From Farysia itapuensis (taxonomy: Eukaryota; Basidiomycota; Ustilaginomycetes; Ustilaginales; Ustilaginaceae): a stretch of 64,000 bases of DNA. The position numbers and the translations under genes are program-made. Positions 35,852 through 45,398 of the stretch are shown here, in pieces; position 1 is the stretch's first letter, and every line of letters begins with the position of its first letter. The stretch covers positions 620,001-684,000 of the forward strand of contig JALBYC010000004.1 in the NCBI GenBank assembly GCA_023212645.1. The letters are read 5' to 3'. Under the pieces are notes generated by a model. It was not told the origin of the DNA. It made no database searches and saw only the letters and a list, made by a program, of their open reading frames with translations.

Positions 35852-37789
35852 ATGTCTTCGCAGACAATCACGGCGAGCCCTCTGGGGCAATCCCTTTGGG
35901 ATCCAAGAGATACAAGCACACCCTATCGCCGATCCTCTGTCGCATACGGCAGCCTGAGCGGTGCTCGTGGCCAGCCTCGTAGTCCACTGGCTTCATCACT
36001 TCACTCAGCACGTCACATTAGTGGTCCGGCACACTTTTCGCCCAGACAATGGCCTGCCCAAACGCCCGAATCTGGAGAATCCCCCCCTTGGACAAATTCG
36101 AGCGACACGAACCGTCGGAGACGATCCTCTGTACATACTTGCACCTCATTTGGGCAGACAGCCAACATAGGCAGTCTTGTTGGTAGTTTTCAGGAATCTC
36201 TACTGCGTGGGCGCATGTCCATGCCTGCCTCCAAACCTCTGACCTTCGAGGCGGAACTGGGCGTACTAGGTCTTGGAAGATGTCGGCCCTCGGTCCGTTG
36301 TCCACCTCATATCAATCTCAACTTCCCTGCACATTTCTACAACCTTGGCACAACAGCAGCATTGTCTCCACGTGCAGACCTCGATGGCGCAGGGAGTCCT
36401 TACGTAGGCACCATCGATCTGGACAGCTTTTATCATGACCAGCTTCTGTCTTACCCAATGTCTCATCTTGGAATCGATGCGGCCTCGAAAGATTTGCCCA
36501 CTTTTCCGGGATATGCTGTGCCTCCAAAGGGACGCCTGCAGCTGGTTGTCAAATACCCGAACATGAACGCTGTCAAGCTCTTCTTGGTGCCCTATGACCT
36601 GACAGATATGCCGGCCGGCACGAAAACCTTTGTCCGACAAAAGAGCGTGCTTGTACATCCCACATCTGGCGGGTCGGACTGCAATCTAGACAAATCACCG
36701 CAGGCTCATCGCACTCCTGCCAAAGAAACTCTTCGCTTTGCGATTCATTTGCAATTCTGCTCCCCTGCACCGGTCAGTAAACGATCGAGACAGGCTGACG
36801 CTGGGTTTGAAGCTTCGCCTGACAAGCCAAAGAAGGCCGCAACGCCTCACATATACCTGTACAAGTCCATTCGCGTTGTGTTTGCAGCACGTGCTCTCGA
36901 ATCGAACGACAACTTGGTCGAAACTATCGAGACTCCTGGTCAGGGCTTGGACCGATTCGCGACGTACACAGGGCCAGACGACGATTGGGCATTGTTGGTC
37001 AAAAACGCGAAAGCTCAGCAAGCGTGTGAACACGAGATGCTGCAAAGCAACACTGGTCCTGGCATCGACATACCCGCTCCTTCCGCTCTCACCGGCCGTG
37101 GCGAGCTCGCCTCGAATGTCGAGACCAACGATCTTCTTTCGCCGCTCAACTCGGATCCTAACGGCGAACGATGGACACAGGAGAGCGACTTGCATCTGTC
37201 CCTGGACGACATCAACCTGACGCTTCCTACGCCCCCGGGGCCTAAGCAGATTCACGCTCTGACACCCACGTCGACGGATACATCTTGGGACATCGGGCGA
37301 GGGCGTGCACGTAGCTCGACCAGTCTTAGCAGTCGCCCTCCCATTTCAACGTGGCAGAGTCTGCGCAATTCTTGGTGGGGACAGCCTCCCCAGCAGCGAG
37401 AAGGTGATAGTATCGAATGCGAGAGACGGGACAGTAGCTCGTCCCGTACATGGGCCTTCAAGAACCCACCAGATTCGGTGGCCCAGGACCATCGATCTAA
37501 TTCGCCTATGACAAAGATTAGCTCTGGCTCGAAGGCGGAAGCTCTTGTACAACCTATCTTTGCACAGGCTGACTTTGATGATCCTCTCACGAACGATGTA
37601 GCTTCGCATCGCTCGCAACCAGGCTTACTCAGGAAGCTATCCGAACAGGTTGCCCGGAGTCGTTCTCCCATCAATCCCGCAAGACAGGGGCAACAACGTT
37701 CGCGAACCAGCTTGTTCGGAGAAGGTCAGAATGGCACAGCAGACAAGTCAAGTAACACGCAGGCAGATGCGGAATTCTTGCTCAGATAG
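35852..37789 (+). CDS. Atos-family protein (DUF4210 plus chromosome-segregation-associated domain)
   Basis: The product has 645 residues. A conserved first block at about residues 107-200 contains VGSFQESLLRGRMS, PSKPLTFEAELGVLGLGRC-like sequence, PSVRCPPHINLNFPAHFYN and SPYVGTIDLDSFYHD. A second block at ~227-350 has GRLQLVVKYPNMNAVKLFLV, DMPAGTKTFVRQKS, IHLQFCSPAP and YLYKSIRVVFAAR. These are the two conserved parts of Drosophila Atossa and vertebrate FAM214 (ATOS) proteins and their fungal homologues, which act as transcriptional regulators in animals; the fungal name links them to meiotic chromosome segregation. The rest is Ser/Pro-rich and disordered. The two blocks are separated by a fungal insertion. 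The family assignment is strong; its role in this organism is unknown. Confidence 0.9.
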   Translation: MSSQTITASPLGQSLWDPRDTSTPYRRSSVAYGSLSGARGQPRSPLASSLHSARHISGPAHFSPRQWPAQTPESGESPPWTNSSDTNRRRRSSVHTCTSFGQTANIGSLVGSFQESLLRGRMSMPASKPLTFEAELGVLGLGRCRPSVRCPPHINLNFPAHFYNLGTTAALSPRADLDGAGSPYVGTIDLDSFYHDQLLSYPMSHLGIDAASKDLPTFPGYAVPPKGRLQLVVKYPNMNAVKLFLVPYDLTDMPAGTKTFVRQKSVLVHPTSGGSDCNLDKSPQAHRTPAKETLRFAIHLQFCSPAPVSKRSRQADAGFEASPDKPKKAATPHIYLYKSIRVVFAARALESNDNLVETIETPGQGLDRFATYTGPDDDWALLVKNAKAQQACEHEMLQSNTGPGIDIPAPSALTGRGELASNVETNDLLSPLNSDPNGERWTQESDLHLSLDDINLTLPTPPGPKQIHALTPTSTDTSWDIGRGRARSSTSLSSRPPISTWQSLRNSWWGQPPQQREGDSIECERRDSSSSRTWAFKNPPDSVAQDHRSNSPMTKISSGSKAEALVQPIFAQADFDDPLTNDVASHRSQPGLLRKLSEQVARSRSPINPARQGQQRSRTSLFGEGQNGTADKSSNTQADAEFLLR

Positions 37790-37982
37790 ACACACTGCAT
37801 CTACACTCCCAACCGCAGTACTGGACAATTGAAAGCAATCAGCTCGAAAATTGAGGTTTGCAAACTGTGTAGGAGGGAACGGCAGTATGAGGATATGAGG
37901 GTGGGCAAGATTTATCCCGCAAATGCCGAGACGTGGGGAGTAAAGGGTAGTCGCCGGCTTATGCGGTCGGTGAGAGTGGAGC

Positions 37983-38027
37983 GCGAACGCGCGAACCGCG
38001 AACGCGCGAACCGCGAACGCGCGAACC
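37983..38027 (+). repeat. Tandem repeat, 15-bp unit x 3 (GCGAACGCGCGAACC)
   Basis: Three perfect copies lie head to tail and are followed by a fourth that begins GCGAA and then diverges. Each unit holds two GCGAAC hexamers. The array sits 132 bp upstream of the methyltransferase start codon and ~70 bp upstream of a TATATAA element, so it is placed like a promoter element. Confidence 0.85.
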
Positions 38028-38093
38028 GCGAATGTTTTCCCCACGCTAACAACTTTTCGGCGTATCGGCCGCACTGAAGCCCGTGCGACCTAT

Positions 38094-38101
38094 CACGTAT
38101 A
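38094..38101 (+). promoter_or_regulatory. TATA box of the methyltransferase gene
   Basis: GTATATAAC lies about 60 bp upstream of the ATG at 38159, at the spacing seen for several other genes in this window. Confidence 0.5.
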
Positions 38102-38158
38102 TAACACTTCGGAAGAACACACACTGCTGCATTCGTTCAGACAGTCGCTTTCAATCAC

Positions 38159-39268
38159 ATGTCGACTTTCTCCAAGAGCACCTTCGACGCGGCAGCGTAC
38201 CTGGCGTTCCGCCCTTCTTACCCGCGCTGGGTGAATGACAAAGTGCTGGTCTACCACTTTGGCGGCAGACCGGGTGCAGCGACGGCCAGAACGACTGGAC
38301 GAGCAGACCTAGCTGTAGATCTAGGCTGTGGTCCCGGCATCTCCACTCTGGCTTTGCTGCCACATTTCGACAAGGTAATCGGGATTGACCCTTCGTCAAA
38401 GATGGTGAACGCTGCTGTCCAACCTGACACGCCAAATTTACCATCTGCACTCAAGCCGGATGCCAAAGACGGAGCTCAAGGCCGGCTCGGAAAGCTAGAG
38501 TATAGGCAAGGCTTCTCGGAAGACCTTCCATACCTCGCCGATGAGAGTGTCGACTTGATCACGTCAGGTCAAGCAGCACACTGGTTCGACTACTCCCGAT
38601 TCTGGCCTGAGCTCACACGCATTCTGAAACCAGGTGGCAGCGTTTGCCTGTACGGCTATCCAGACTTCTTTCTTCCCGACTTTCCTTCGACCCGCGCTCT
38701 TCTCAATAAATTCGCTGTCCCACGAGGCCAGGGCAGTCCTACACTCGAGGGTGCTGATTCTGTCAAAGTGGACAGTATTGGAGAGTATTGGGAGCAGCCT
38801 GGCCGTTCCATCATCAATCAAGGTCTTAGCCCGGTTCCATTCCCGACCACGTACGCTGCGATTGCTTCCCAATGGGATCAGGCGTCCGCTTTCAAGAGGA
38901 CTTTCTCCACTACGGGCTTGCAGAAGAACCAGATCTGGAGTTCATGGCCCGAACTCGCGAGCACAACGCTCAAGAACGTTTCGAGTTTGCCAGAGTCGGT
39001 CCAAGAGGAATTCAGCACGGACGACGTGACATTGGACAAGCATTTGTCCTGGGAGCAACTAGCCTCTTATCTACGCACTTGGTCAGCTACACACACGTAC
39101 TTGGACCAACACCCAGACGACAAGCAACAGCACGAAGGCAAAGATGTAGTTGACCGCTTCCTCGTGCAACTGAAGGACGAGATCACCAAAGTGAATAAGG
39201 GAAAACCAGTCGACGACTTGCACCTTCGCTGGCCGCTTTGTTTCGTGATGATCAAGAAAAAGGAGTAG
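38159..39268 (+). CDS. SAM-dependent class I methyltransferase (Crg1/Tmt1-like)
   Basis: The product has 369 residues. It starts FSKSTFDAAAYLAFRPSYP, typical of fungal Crg1/Tmt1-like enzymes. Motif I, LAVDLGCGPGIST, lies at ~residues 57-69, followed by VIGIDPSSKMV (SAM ribose binding Asp), ITSGQAAHWFD and ILKPGGSVCLYGY. The C-terminal half has the family's variable cap with LRTWSATHTYLDQHP near residue 310. Yeast Tmt1 methylates trans-aconitate and Crg1 methylates small molecules such as cantharidin; the substrate here is unknown. A 15-bp tandem repeat lies in its promoter. It is convergent with an SDR gene (83 bp between stops). Confidence 0.92.
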   Translation: MSTFSKSTFDAAAYLAFRPSYPRWVNDKVLVYHFGGRPGAATARTTGRADLAVDLGCGPGISTLALLPHFDKVIGIDPSSKMVNAAVQPDTPNLPSALKPDAKDGAQGRLGKLEYRQGFSEDLPYLADESVDLITSGQAAHWFDYSRFWPELTRILKPGGSVCLYGYPDFFLPDFPSTRALLNKFAVPRGQGSPTLEGADSVKVDSIGEYWEQPGRSIINQGLSPVPFPTTYAAIASQWDQASAFKRTFSTTGLQKNQIWSSWPELASTTLKNVSSLPESVQEEFSTDDVTLDKHLSWEQLASYLRTWSATHTYLDQHPDDKQQHEGKDVVDRFLVQLKDEITKVNKGKPVDDLHLRWPLCFVMIKKKE

Positions 39269-39351
39269 CGGTAGTGACTGCTGCACGAGAACAAAGCAGT
39301 CGAGCATTCAATAACATGTATGCAATTCCCATAAGTGATAGTGCTGAGAGT

Positions 39352-40326
39352 CTAAGGCATCGGCGGGTCGGCTCTGTCCTCACGCTTAGACTCCTTGAGG
39401 TCCAGGGTGGCAGCGCAGCGAATGCGGTGCTGCAGTCCATGCGGAAGCACACGCAGCCAATTGAGATTTCCGATCCAGCCAGGCAGGTACAAACTTCCGC
39501 CCTGACCATCAATAATGTGCTGCACCATGCGGTCAGCAACGTACGTCGGCTTGATCATTTTCTTCAGCATCTTGTCCTTGAAGATCACCTTGGTCATCGG
39601 AGTGATGATCCAGTATGGATGGACAATAGAGCACTTGACTCCAGTTCGCTTCTGGTACAGCACCTCGAGCTCGATCTGCAACGTCTCGTGAAGGCTCAAA
39701 ACGCCTGCTTTGGTGGCTCCGTAATCAGCACCGCCGGCGGGCATGATAAAGGACCCAGCACTAGCTGTAGCCATCACGTGGCCGTGGTTGGTGCGAATCA
39801 TGTGGGGCAGGAAAACGTGCAGAGTGTAAAAGTGCGACAAAAGGTTGACATCGATGGTCAGCTTGGTCTTCTTCGGGTCAAAGTCAATGATGCTAGCACC
39901 AGGGTTAGCGACACCGGCATTGTTGATCAGAATGCTGACCTGGCCCAACTCCTTTTGCACCTGCTTGGAGACCTCGAGAATGTTGTCGTATTCCGTCAGA
40001 TCGGTGCGGTAGAACTTGACGCGGTCTGAAAGCACAGAACTGGCTGGTTCTACAATGTCTAGGATGGCCACCTTGACGCCGCGAGCCGCCAATCGTTTCA
40101 CAACCTCAATACCGATGCCGCCGGAGCCACCAGTAACAACAGCTACCTCAGTTGACAAGTTGGACCACGCCTTGCGAGCGGCTGCTCGTTTCCGCGCTCG
40201 AAGCATGTATCGCGCGGCCCAAAGCGCTAGGAGGACCAGCGACACAGATCCAGCGCGAGTCGCTGTCAGTCGCGTGTAGTACCCATTTACCCGGTCCGTG
40301 AGTGAGCTGATCGTGAGTGCGCTCAT
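39352..40326 (-). CDS. Short-chain dehydrogenase, SDR16C (retinol-dehydrogenase-like), membrane anchored
   Basis: The product has 324 residues from ATG at 40326 (five upstream codons start at TTG). A hydrophobic segment at ~residues 22-40 (AGSVSLVLLALWAARYML) followed by basic residues anchors it to the ER or to lipid droplets. The Rossmann motif is VVTGGSGGIG (~62-71). Then come LINNAGVANPG, the catalytic Ser in MATASAGSF, and Tyr/Lys in YGATKAGVLSL. This pattern matches the RDH10/DHRS3-like, yeast-absent SDR16C group, which oxidises or reduces long-chain alcohols, retinoids or sterol-like substrates. Actual substrate unknown. A TATATAA-like element (about 40383-40388) is in its promoter. 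Confidence 0.9.
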   Translation of the reverse strand: MSALTISSLTDRVNGYYTRLTATRAGSVSLVLLALWAARYMLRARKRAAARKAWSNLSTEVAVVTGGSGGIGIEVVKRLAARGVKVAILDIVEPASSVLSDRVKFYRTDLTEYDNILEVSKQVQKELGQVSILINNAGVANPGASIIDFDPKKTKLTIDVNLLSHFYTLHVFLPHMIRTNHGHVMATASAGSFIMPAGGADYGATKAGVLSLHETLQIELEVLYQKRTGVKCSIVHPYWIITPMTKVIFKDKMLKKMIKPTYVADRMVQHIIDGQGGSLYLPGWIGNLNWLRVLPHGLQHRIRCAATLDLKESKREDRADPPMP

Positions 40327-40706
40327 GTCGAAGAGATACAAATGAGGAGATAGCTGGAGTCAATGTGAGTGACTGGGTCCGTCTATATAAGTCACAGTGT
40401 GTCCGTACTGTTTACCGGCGTAAGGCTCCGAGGTCATAGCTCGACCGTCGGACAGGCGGGGTCGGTTACCGCCAATCCGGATTGCCGGCGCGTGAGAGAT
40501 GGGTGCCGTTCTCGTACGAGTCAGAAACTTGGCGCTACACGCGCAGATGCGGTAACTTTACCCCGCAGTCGAAGCTAAATTCGTCACCACCACCATCTTA
40601 CCCCACATCTGCCTTAGCGAGGCACGCTACTGGACACCACCAGGACCCTTGGACACCGCCCGGACCCTTTGACAGGTCAGATATGCACACAGAATAACCA
40701 GCCAAG
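40327..40706. other. Divergent promoter region, 380 bp
   Basis: It lies between the SDR gene (minus) and the zinc-finger regulator (plus). It contains a short imperfect duplication around 40631-40672 (GGACACCACCAGGACCCTT / GGACACCGCCCGGACCCTT). No gene is seen. Confidence 0.5.
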
Positions 40707-43700
40707 ATGCCGAAGAACATCACGTGCCCCCACGAAGGGTGTAAGTACCTGTTTGCCAAGCCCGTCCACTTGCGAAGACATTTACTCTCCCACTCCAACG
40801 CACCCGTATGGCGGTGTCCCGAGTGCAATCAGGAGTTCAAACGAATCGATAGTTTTCAGCGACACAAGAAACGGATGCACGAAGATCTGCTAGATCTCAG
40901 GGCTGTCAAGATCAATGCTGACAATAATTTCGAAGGGGACAATGACGACGAGGATGATGACGGAGATGACGACGCCGACGATAGCGGTGCAGCGACGCCG
41001 TCTCCCAGGAAGATGAAGTACGAGGTATCCCCAGACAGCATGACTGGCACCACGCCGACAAGGCTGGGGAAATTTTCACCGCGGCATGACGATATGGTGA
41101 TCTCTCCCTCATCCGTGAAGACGGCAACGCCTTCTTCGACAACACAATACACACCATCATTATCCACGCGCGCCACTTCTTCAGAGTCACCTTCGCACGC
41201 TAGAAACGGTCGCTCTCTGCCGAGGCCACAGCCTTACCATCCCTATGCCCGACCAGAGTCAGCGGCGATTGCCCCTCAGGTCAGTCCATCCGCTTGGCAG
41301 CCAACTCAACAATACCAATCAGCAGGACCACCGATGTCTTCGGGCCCCATCTATCCCAACATGTTTCCCAACGCCATGTCTTCCAGCGCTTACAATGCCC
41401 AAAATGCGTACGTAGATACCCCATTGTCAATCGCTTCGCTCACCGCGCCTTCACCGTCTTGGAACGGCTCGACTTCAGCCACGACGAGCACCTCTGATGA
41501 CGGTCAGAATTTTTTTGATGATATTCTTCAGTCGATTCTGATGGACTCTATCTCTAGTTTTGTCCCTCACGAAACTATGGCCCCGTTGGATCTGCCCGTC
41601 ATCAACAACGACCTTTCTGTCAACACGTTCCCGTTCTCGGAACAATCGTCTCATGACGACACTCATCAGTACAACCAGCAGTCGAATCAGCATCACCAGC
41701 ACTCCTCGTGGCAGCAGCCGCAACAGCCGCAAGTGCATCCAGTGCAAGCTCAGCATCAGTATCAACATGTGCCTGTAGCGCAGCAAAATCCATCGCTTCC
41801 GCAGATGCTTTCGCAGCCAGTCCCATTTGCTACCTTCACCGAATCTGCTCACAATTCGGGTCGCTCTACGCCAGGCACGCCTCGGTATCCTCCAGGTGGC
41901 ATTGGAGCTGAAGATACAGACGAAATGTCTCGCTCCGTCGAGAAAGTAGGCGATCAGGCAGCGACAAATATAGGTGCACGCACTCGAGATCTTGTCCTGC
42001 ATGGAGTCAACATCCCAAAGAAGCCACCGCGTCTTACAGCAGCTTCGCTCTTCAACTCTGCCTCCCGACACATCCGAGCCATGTTGCCAGTCATTCCATC
42101 ATACTGGCTTCTAGATCACCGCCGTTTAGCGACTGAACGCCCGTATGTCTTTATTTGCCTTCTGCAACTTGGTACCCTTTGGCAGCCCCGAGCGGACGTG
42201 AAAGCGTATGGTCAAGAACTTTGGCACCTCATTTTTCGCAGTATTTGGGCAGGTGCTGTATTCTACCTGGATCAGCCGCAACAGATGCGTGAAGCGACTG
42301 CCGTTATGGCGTTACTGACGCTTTACGCCTTCATGTGCAGAGATGAAAGCATTCGTCGAAAATCAATTCACAGCACATATACCGGCTCGTCCCTTGCGCA
42401 TGAGTACGCTTATCGTCAAGGTGTTTGGTTCCTCCACGGAGCCTGGGAAGATTCTCTGCAGCGGCTATTGGGGCCCACTATACAGCTTGCCCTCATCGAA
42501 CTCGAAGTGCTTGATCGGGATGCAGGAGCACACAAGCTCTCGCATCAACAAAGGGGTCTTCTCGATCAGCTCAAGGCTACCTGGAAACAGTGGTTCGATG
42601 CAGAAGAAGTCAACCGCATTATCATTGGGCATGGTTTCACCGAATCGCACCATTCGGAATTCTTGACGGACTACCATCAGATGCGAAGTATGTACGTCAT
42701 CATGTGTCAGGCGCTCATACCGTGTGCCGACGACATCTGGGACGCACCTTCCGCCATTGAATGGGCCAAACTGGTTTTGGAATACAAAGCTGCTCGCGAG
42801 CGCCGTGATCAGCCCTTAGCGTCCGGCAAGCGGCAACTAGGCCCCCTGCTAGACGAATTGCTGATCGAAGGTGCCTCAGTCGGCGAGAGAAAAGCTGAGT
42901 GGAAGCGCATCTTGAGCCGTTTTAGCATAAAGGAGCACTTCATTCTTGCAAGCATCTTAGAGGGACTTCATCTTTTGTGGATCTCTCGTCACACGCCTCC
43001 TTTCCGACGAGGTAGCTCCTACGCGCTGGACTTTGCCCCAACGGCCACGGCGATGCCGACTGCTTCATCTACGTGGCAGCACGATGCGACTCAAGTGTTC
43101 AAGCGCAAGGCTTTCCAAAGCAAGCCATTCAAGCTAACGCAAGAAATGATGCTCTCGGCTCTGTCGAAGTGGATGACCATGTTTGAAGATTCATTTGCGC
43201 CACCTAACTCAAACCCGCTCAGCGCTGGCATTGGCATTGGTAGCCGAAGTTCAGGACCTGCGGGGCAAAGCAGGACACCGAGCTTGGGTCCAAGCAACGA
43301 CCGCTTTCATCTCCATTTCCGGTGGCATGTGGTGCAATTATCGACGCTATTCAATGCGCACCATGTAATACAGGCATTGTGGTCCACGGGTGAAATGGGG
43401 CAAAGCGGCGGTGGCCCGAGTTCAAGTACCAACATCGAGCTGCTGTGCGAGAGCTGTATCAATTCCGATACCTGTCCATACTTTGATACCAAGAAGCAAC
43501 GATGGGCTGCACTTCACGCTGGAGCAGTGATAGGATGCTTTATGTCGATGCCTCGACTCTCGACACTCACGCCAATGATCTTGGAAGGTTTGGGTCACGC
43601 ATACGGGATCCTGGTCATTCTGTGTAAGCTCGACAAACCACGGGAAACACGGCAACAGTGCGCCTGTCCGGCAAAGGTGCGCGAAACGCCGCTAGAGCTG

Positions 43701-44003
43701 GTCACCGACCAGTGCCTGCATATGGATGCCGCACGTCCAAGTCCTTCTGCCTACCCCTCCAATTCGGCACATAAGGCATTCGAGGCGAATCATTTGTGCT
43801 GGCTCCATCACGGAACAGTGGAGGATGGCGCACTGCTGCTTGGTCAGGCCATACAGGAATGGCCCATTGTCCTGCAAGACATGGGCAACGAGCTGAAAAG
43901 CGTGGCAGGTACCTGGCAGATTGCCGACGAGTTCCTAAAAATGGCGACCAGAACACTTAATTCTTTCACCTTCTACGTTGATCGAGAAAGCGATCAGGTC
44001 TAA
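40707..44003 (+). CDS. C2H2 zinc-finger transcription factor with fungal regulatory domain
   Basis: The product has 1098 residues. Two C2H2 fingers lie at residues ~5-60: CPHEGCKYLFAKPVHLRRHL and CPECNQEFKRIDSFQRHKKRMH. Then come an acidic patch (~residues 72-92, mostly Asp), a long Ser/Pro/Gln-rich region with a Gln/His-rich stretch at ~310-370, and from ~430 a helical domain resembling the fungal-specific transcription-factor domain: LFNSASRHIRAMLPVIPSYWLL, RPYVFICLLQLGTLWQP, VMALLTLYAFMCRD. A C2H2 finger pair joined to this domain is common in filamentous fungi and smuts. It is nuclear and DNA-binding by inference. Targets are unknown. Its frame is uninterrupted over 3.3 kb. Confidence 0.9.
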   Translation: MPKNITCPHEGCKYLFAKPVHLRRHLLSHSNAPVWRCPECNQEFKRIDSFQRHKKRMHEDLLDLRAVKINADNNFEGDNDDEDDDGDDDADDSGAATPSPRKMKYEVSPDSMTGTTPTRLGKFSPRHDDMVISPSSVKTATPSSTTQYTPSLSTRATSSESPSHARNGRSLPRPQPYHPYARPESAAIAPQVSPSAWQPTQQYQSAGPPMSSGPIYPNMFPNAMSSSAYNAQNAYVDTPLSIASLTAPSPSWNGSTSATTSTSDDGQNFFDDILQSILMDSISSFVPHETMAPLDLPVINNDLSVNTFPFSEQSSHDDTHQYNQQSNQHHQHSSWQQPQQPQVHPVQAQHQYQHVPVAQQNPSLPQMLSQPVPFATFTESAHNSGRSTPGTPRYPPGGIGAEDTDEMSRSVEKVGDQAATNIGARTRDLVLHGVNIPKKPPRLTAASLFNSASRHIRAMLPVIPSYWLLDHRRLATERPYVFICLLQLGTLWQPRADVKAYGQELWHLIFRSIWAGAVFYLDQPQQMREATAVMALLTLYAFMCRDESIRRKSIHSTYTGSSLAHEYAYRQGVWFLHGAWEDSLQRLLGPTIQLALIELEVLDRDAGAHKLSHQQRGLLDQLKATWKQWFDAEEVNRIIIGHGFTESHHSEFLTDYHQMRSMYVIMCQALIPCADDIWDAPSAIEWAKLVLEYKAARERRDQPLASGKRQLGPLLDELLIEGASVGERKAEWKRILSRFSIKEHFILASILEGLHLLWISRHTPPFRRGSSYALDFAPTATAMPTASSTWQHDATQVFKRKAFQSKPFKLTQEMMLSALSKWMTMFEDSFAPPNSNPLSAGIGIGSRSSGPAGQSRTPSLGPSNDRFHLHFRWHVVQLSTLFNAHHVIQALWSTGEMGQSGGGPSSSTNIELLCESCINSDTCPYFDTKKQRWAALHAGAVIGCFMSMPRLSTLTPMILEGLGHAYGILVILCKLDKPRETRQQCACPAKVRETPLELVTDQCLHMDAARPSPSAYPSNSAHKAFEANHLCWLHHGTVEDGALLLGQAIQEWPIVLQDMGNELKSVAGTWQIADEFLKMATRTLNSFTFYVDRESDQV

Positions 44004-44089
44004 CTTATTCTATTCCCACAGTGCACCTTGGAACTTCTCCTGATCTTTGTTTGCGAAATGTAACGGGATTTAGTCACGTATTCTACAGA

Positions 44090-44926
44090 CTAGCGACCCA
44101 TCCAGCCTCCGTCAACGACGAGCGTTTCGCCGCTGACGTACTGACTGGCCTGCGAGGCTAGGAAGATGAGGGGTCCGGCAAAGTCGTTCGGGTTGCCCCA
44201 TCGAGCTGCGGGAATGCGTTCGGTAATCTGGCGTAAGCGGGTCGGGTCTTGTTGGAGCTTCTCGTTCATGTCCGTTGCGATGTAGCCGGGCGCGATGGCG
44301 TTAACGTTGACGTTGTGCTTCGACCATTCGTTGGACAGAGACTTGGTGATCTGACCGACCGCTCCCTTTGCCGCAGCGTAGGCTGGAACGGTAAGTCCGC
44401 CTTGGAACGTTAGCAGGGAGGCAAAGTTGATGATCTTACCATGTCTTCGCGGGATCATGTGTCTACCTGCCGATTGACAGAGCAGGAAGACGGATTTGAG
44501 ATTGACATTGAGCACTTCGTCCCAGTCAGATTCCGGGAAGTCAGTTGATGGATGCCGACGTTGAATGCCTCCGCAGTTGACGAGGATGTCGATGACGCCT
44601 GTGTGCGACTGTGCAAGCGCACGTTCAAACAGAGTCTTGACCTGCTGCATATCGGCCAAATCTGCTTCGACCGTGCTGTGCTTCTGTCCTTCCGTTTGCG
44701 ACTTGACCTCAAGCAGGGGACGAAGCGCAGGATGAGTTTCCGCAGAGCTGGATCCGGGTCGAACGGCAAGAATAACAGATGCACCTGCCTCGACAAGTGC
44801 GATAGCGCATGCTTGTCCAATTCCGCGTGTACCTCCGGTCAACAAACACGTCTGACCGCTAAGGTCAAAGAGCTTCGGTGAAGCTACTGCTGGGGTTTCA
44901 GCACATGCCTCTGTAACGCTTGACAT
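44090..44926 (-). CDS. Short-chain dehydrogenase/reductase (classical SDR)
   Basis: The product has 278 residues from ATG at 44926; 26 upstream codons begin at a TTG and are not family-like. The cofactor motif is LLTGGTRGIGQACAI (~residues 33-47), the NNAG equivalent is ILVNCGGIQRR, the catalytic Ser lies in INFASLLTF, and Tyr/Lys in YAAAKGAVGQITKSLS. After that VNVNAIAPGYIATDMNE and the C-terminal YVSGETLVVDGGWMG are the standard ending. NNAG changed to NCGG is a modest departure. The closest pattern I know is 2-deoxy-D-gluconate 3-dehydrogenase/gluconate 5-dehydrogenase (KduD-like). A sugar-acid substrate is therefore inferred, not shown. Confidence 0.9.
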   Translation of the reverse strand: MSSVTEACAETPAVASPKLFDLSGQTCLLTGGTRGIGQACAIALVEAGASVILAVRPGSSSAETHPALRPLLEVKSQTEGQKHSTVEADLADMQQVKTLFERALAQSHTGVIDILVNCGGIQRRHPSTDFPESDWDEVLNVNLKSVFLLCQSAGRHMIPRRHGKIINFASLLTFQGGLTVPAYAAAKGAVGQITKSLSNEWSKHNVNVNAIAPGYIATDMNEKLQQDPTRLRQITERIPAARWGNPNDFAGPLIFLASQASQYVSGETLVVDGGWMGR

Positions 44927-45398
44927 CTTGTGTTGTGCTGTTCGGAAAAGGAAGAAGCTGCGTTGGTGAGAGGGAGCGAAAGCCAACGCTGAGGAACGAA
45001 GCAAGACTTTATGTGCGTGGTCCGGACCTCACCGGACCGGCCGTCCGAAATTTCGTTTCGGTATGTCAGATCAACTCCAAAAGGAACCCGCGGGCCGCGG
45101 GCCGCGGGCCGCCTGGACGCGTTGCAGCGTTGGGCCTGCAGGGTCCAGAAACGTGCTTGCATCGCAATTGATATACCCACCGCGGCCACCACCGTTGTCT
45201 TCACCCGCAGATTGACAGCATATGGAAGGCTGTTGTGGACTAGGGGCTTCATACAGCTTCCTGCAGCTAGTGCTGCTGTGATACGATGCGACAACGTTGC
45301 CAAGTTGATAAGCGCGTGTCGAGGCTACACATACTTTGCAACTCTTCTAACCATATTGAGAGCGGCATCATCTTTTCACCTCCTTCGGCATCCCAAAC
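44927..45398. other. Intergenic region, 472 bp, with a 7-bp GC repeat
   Basis: It contains the SDR promoter and that of the small secreted protein. A GC-rich tandem repeat lies at about 45089-45112. Other frames here (for example complement 44884-45303) are shadows. Confidence 0.45.
45090..45112 (+). repeat. Short tandem repeat GCGGGCC x 3
   Basis: Three adjacent copies of a 7-bp GC-only unit in a promoter-sized gap of otherwise mixed composition. It has partial dyad symmetry (GGCCGCGGGCC). Confidence 0.7.

Noticed and set aside
37748..38074. Minus-strand frame encoding a repeated Ala-Val-Arg-Ala-Phe pattern
   Set aside because: The repeat is just translation of the 15-bp tandem DNA repeat in the methyltransferase promoter.
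41475..42071. 198-codon minus-strand frame inside the zinc-finger regulator gene
   Set aside because: It is the antisense shadow of the Gln/His-rich part of the regulator, which has a continuous 1098-codon frame with clear fingers.
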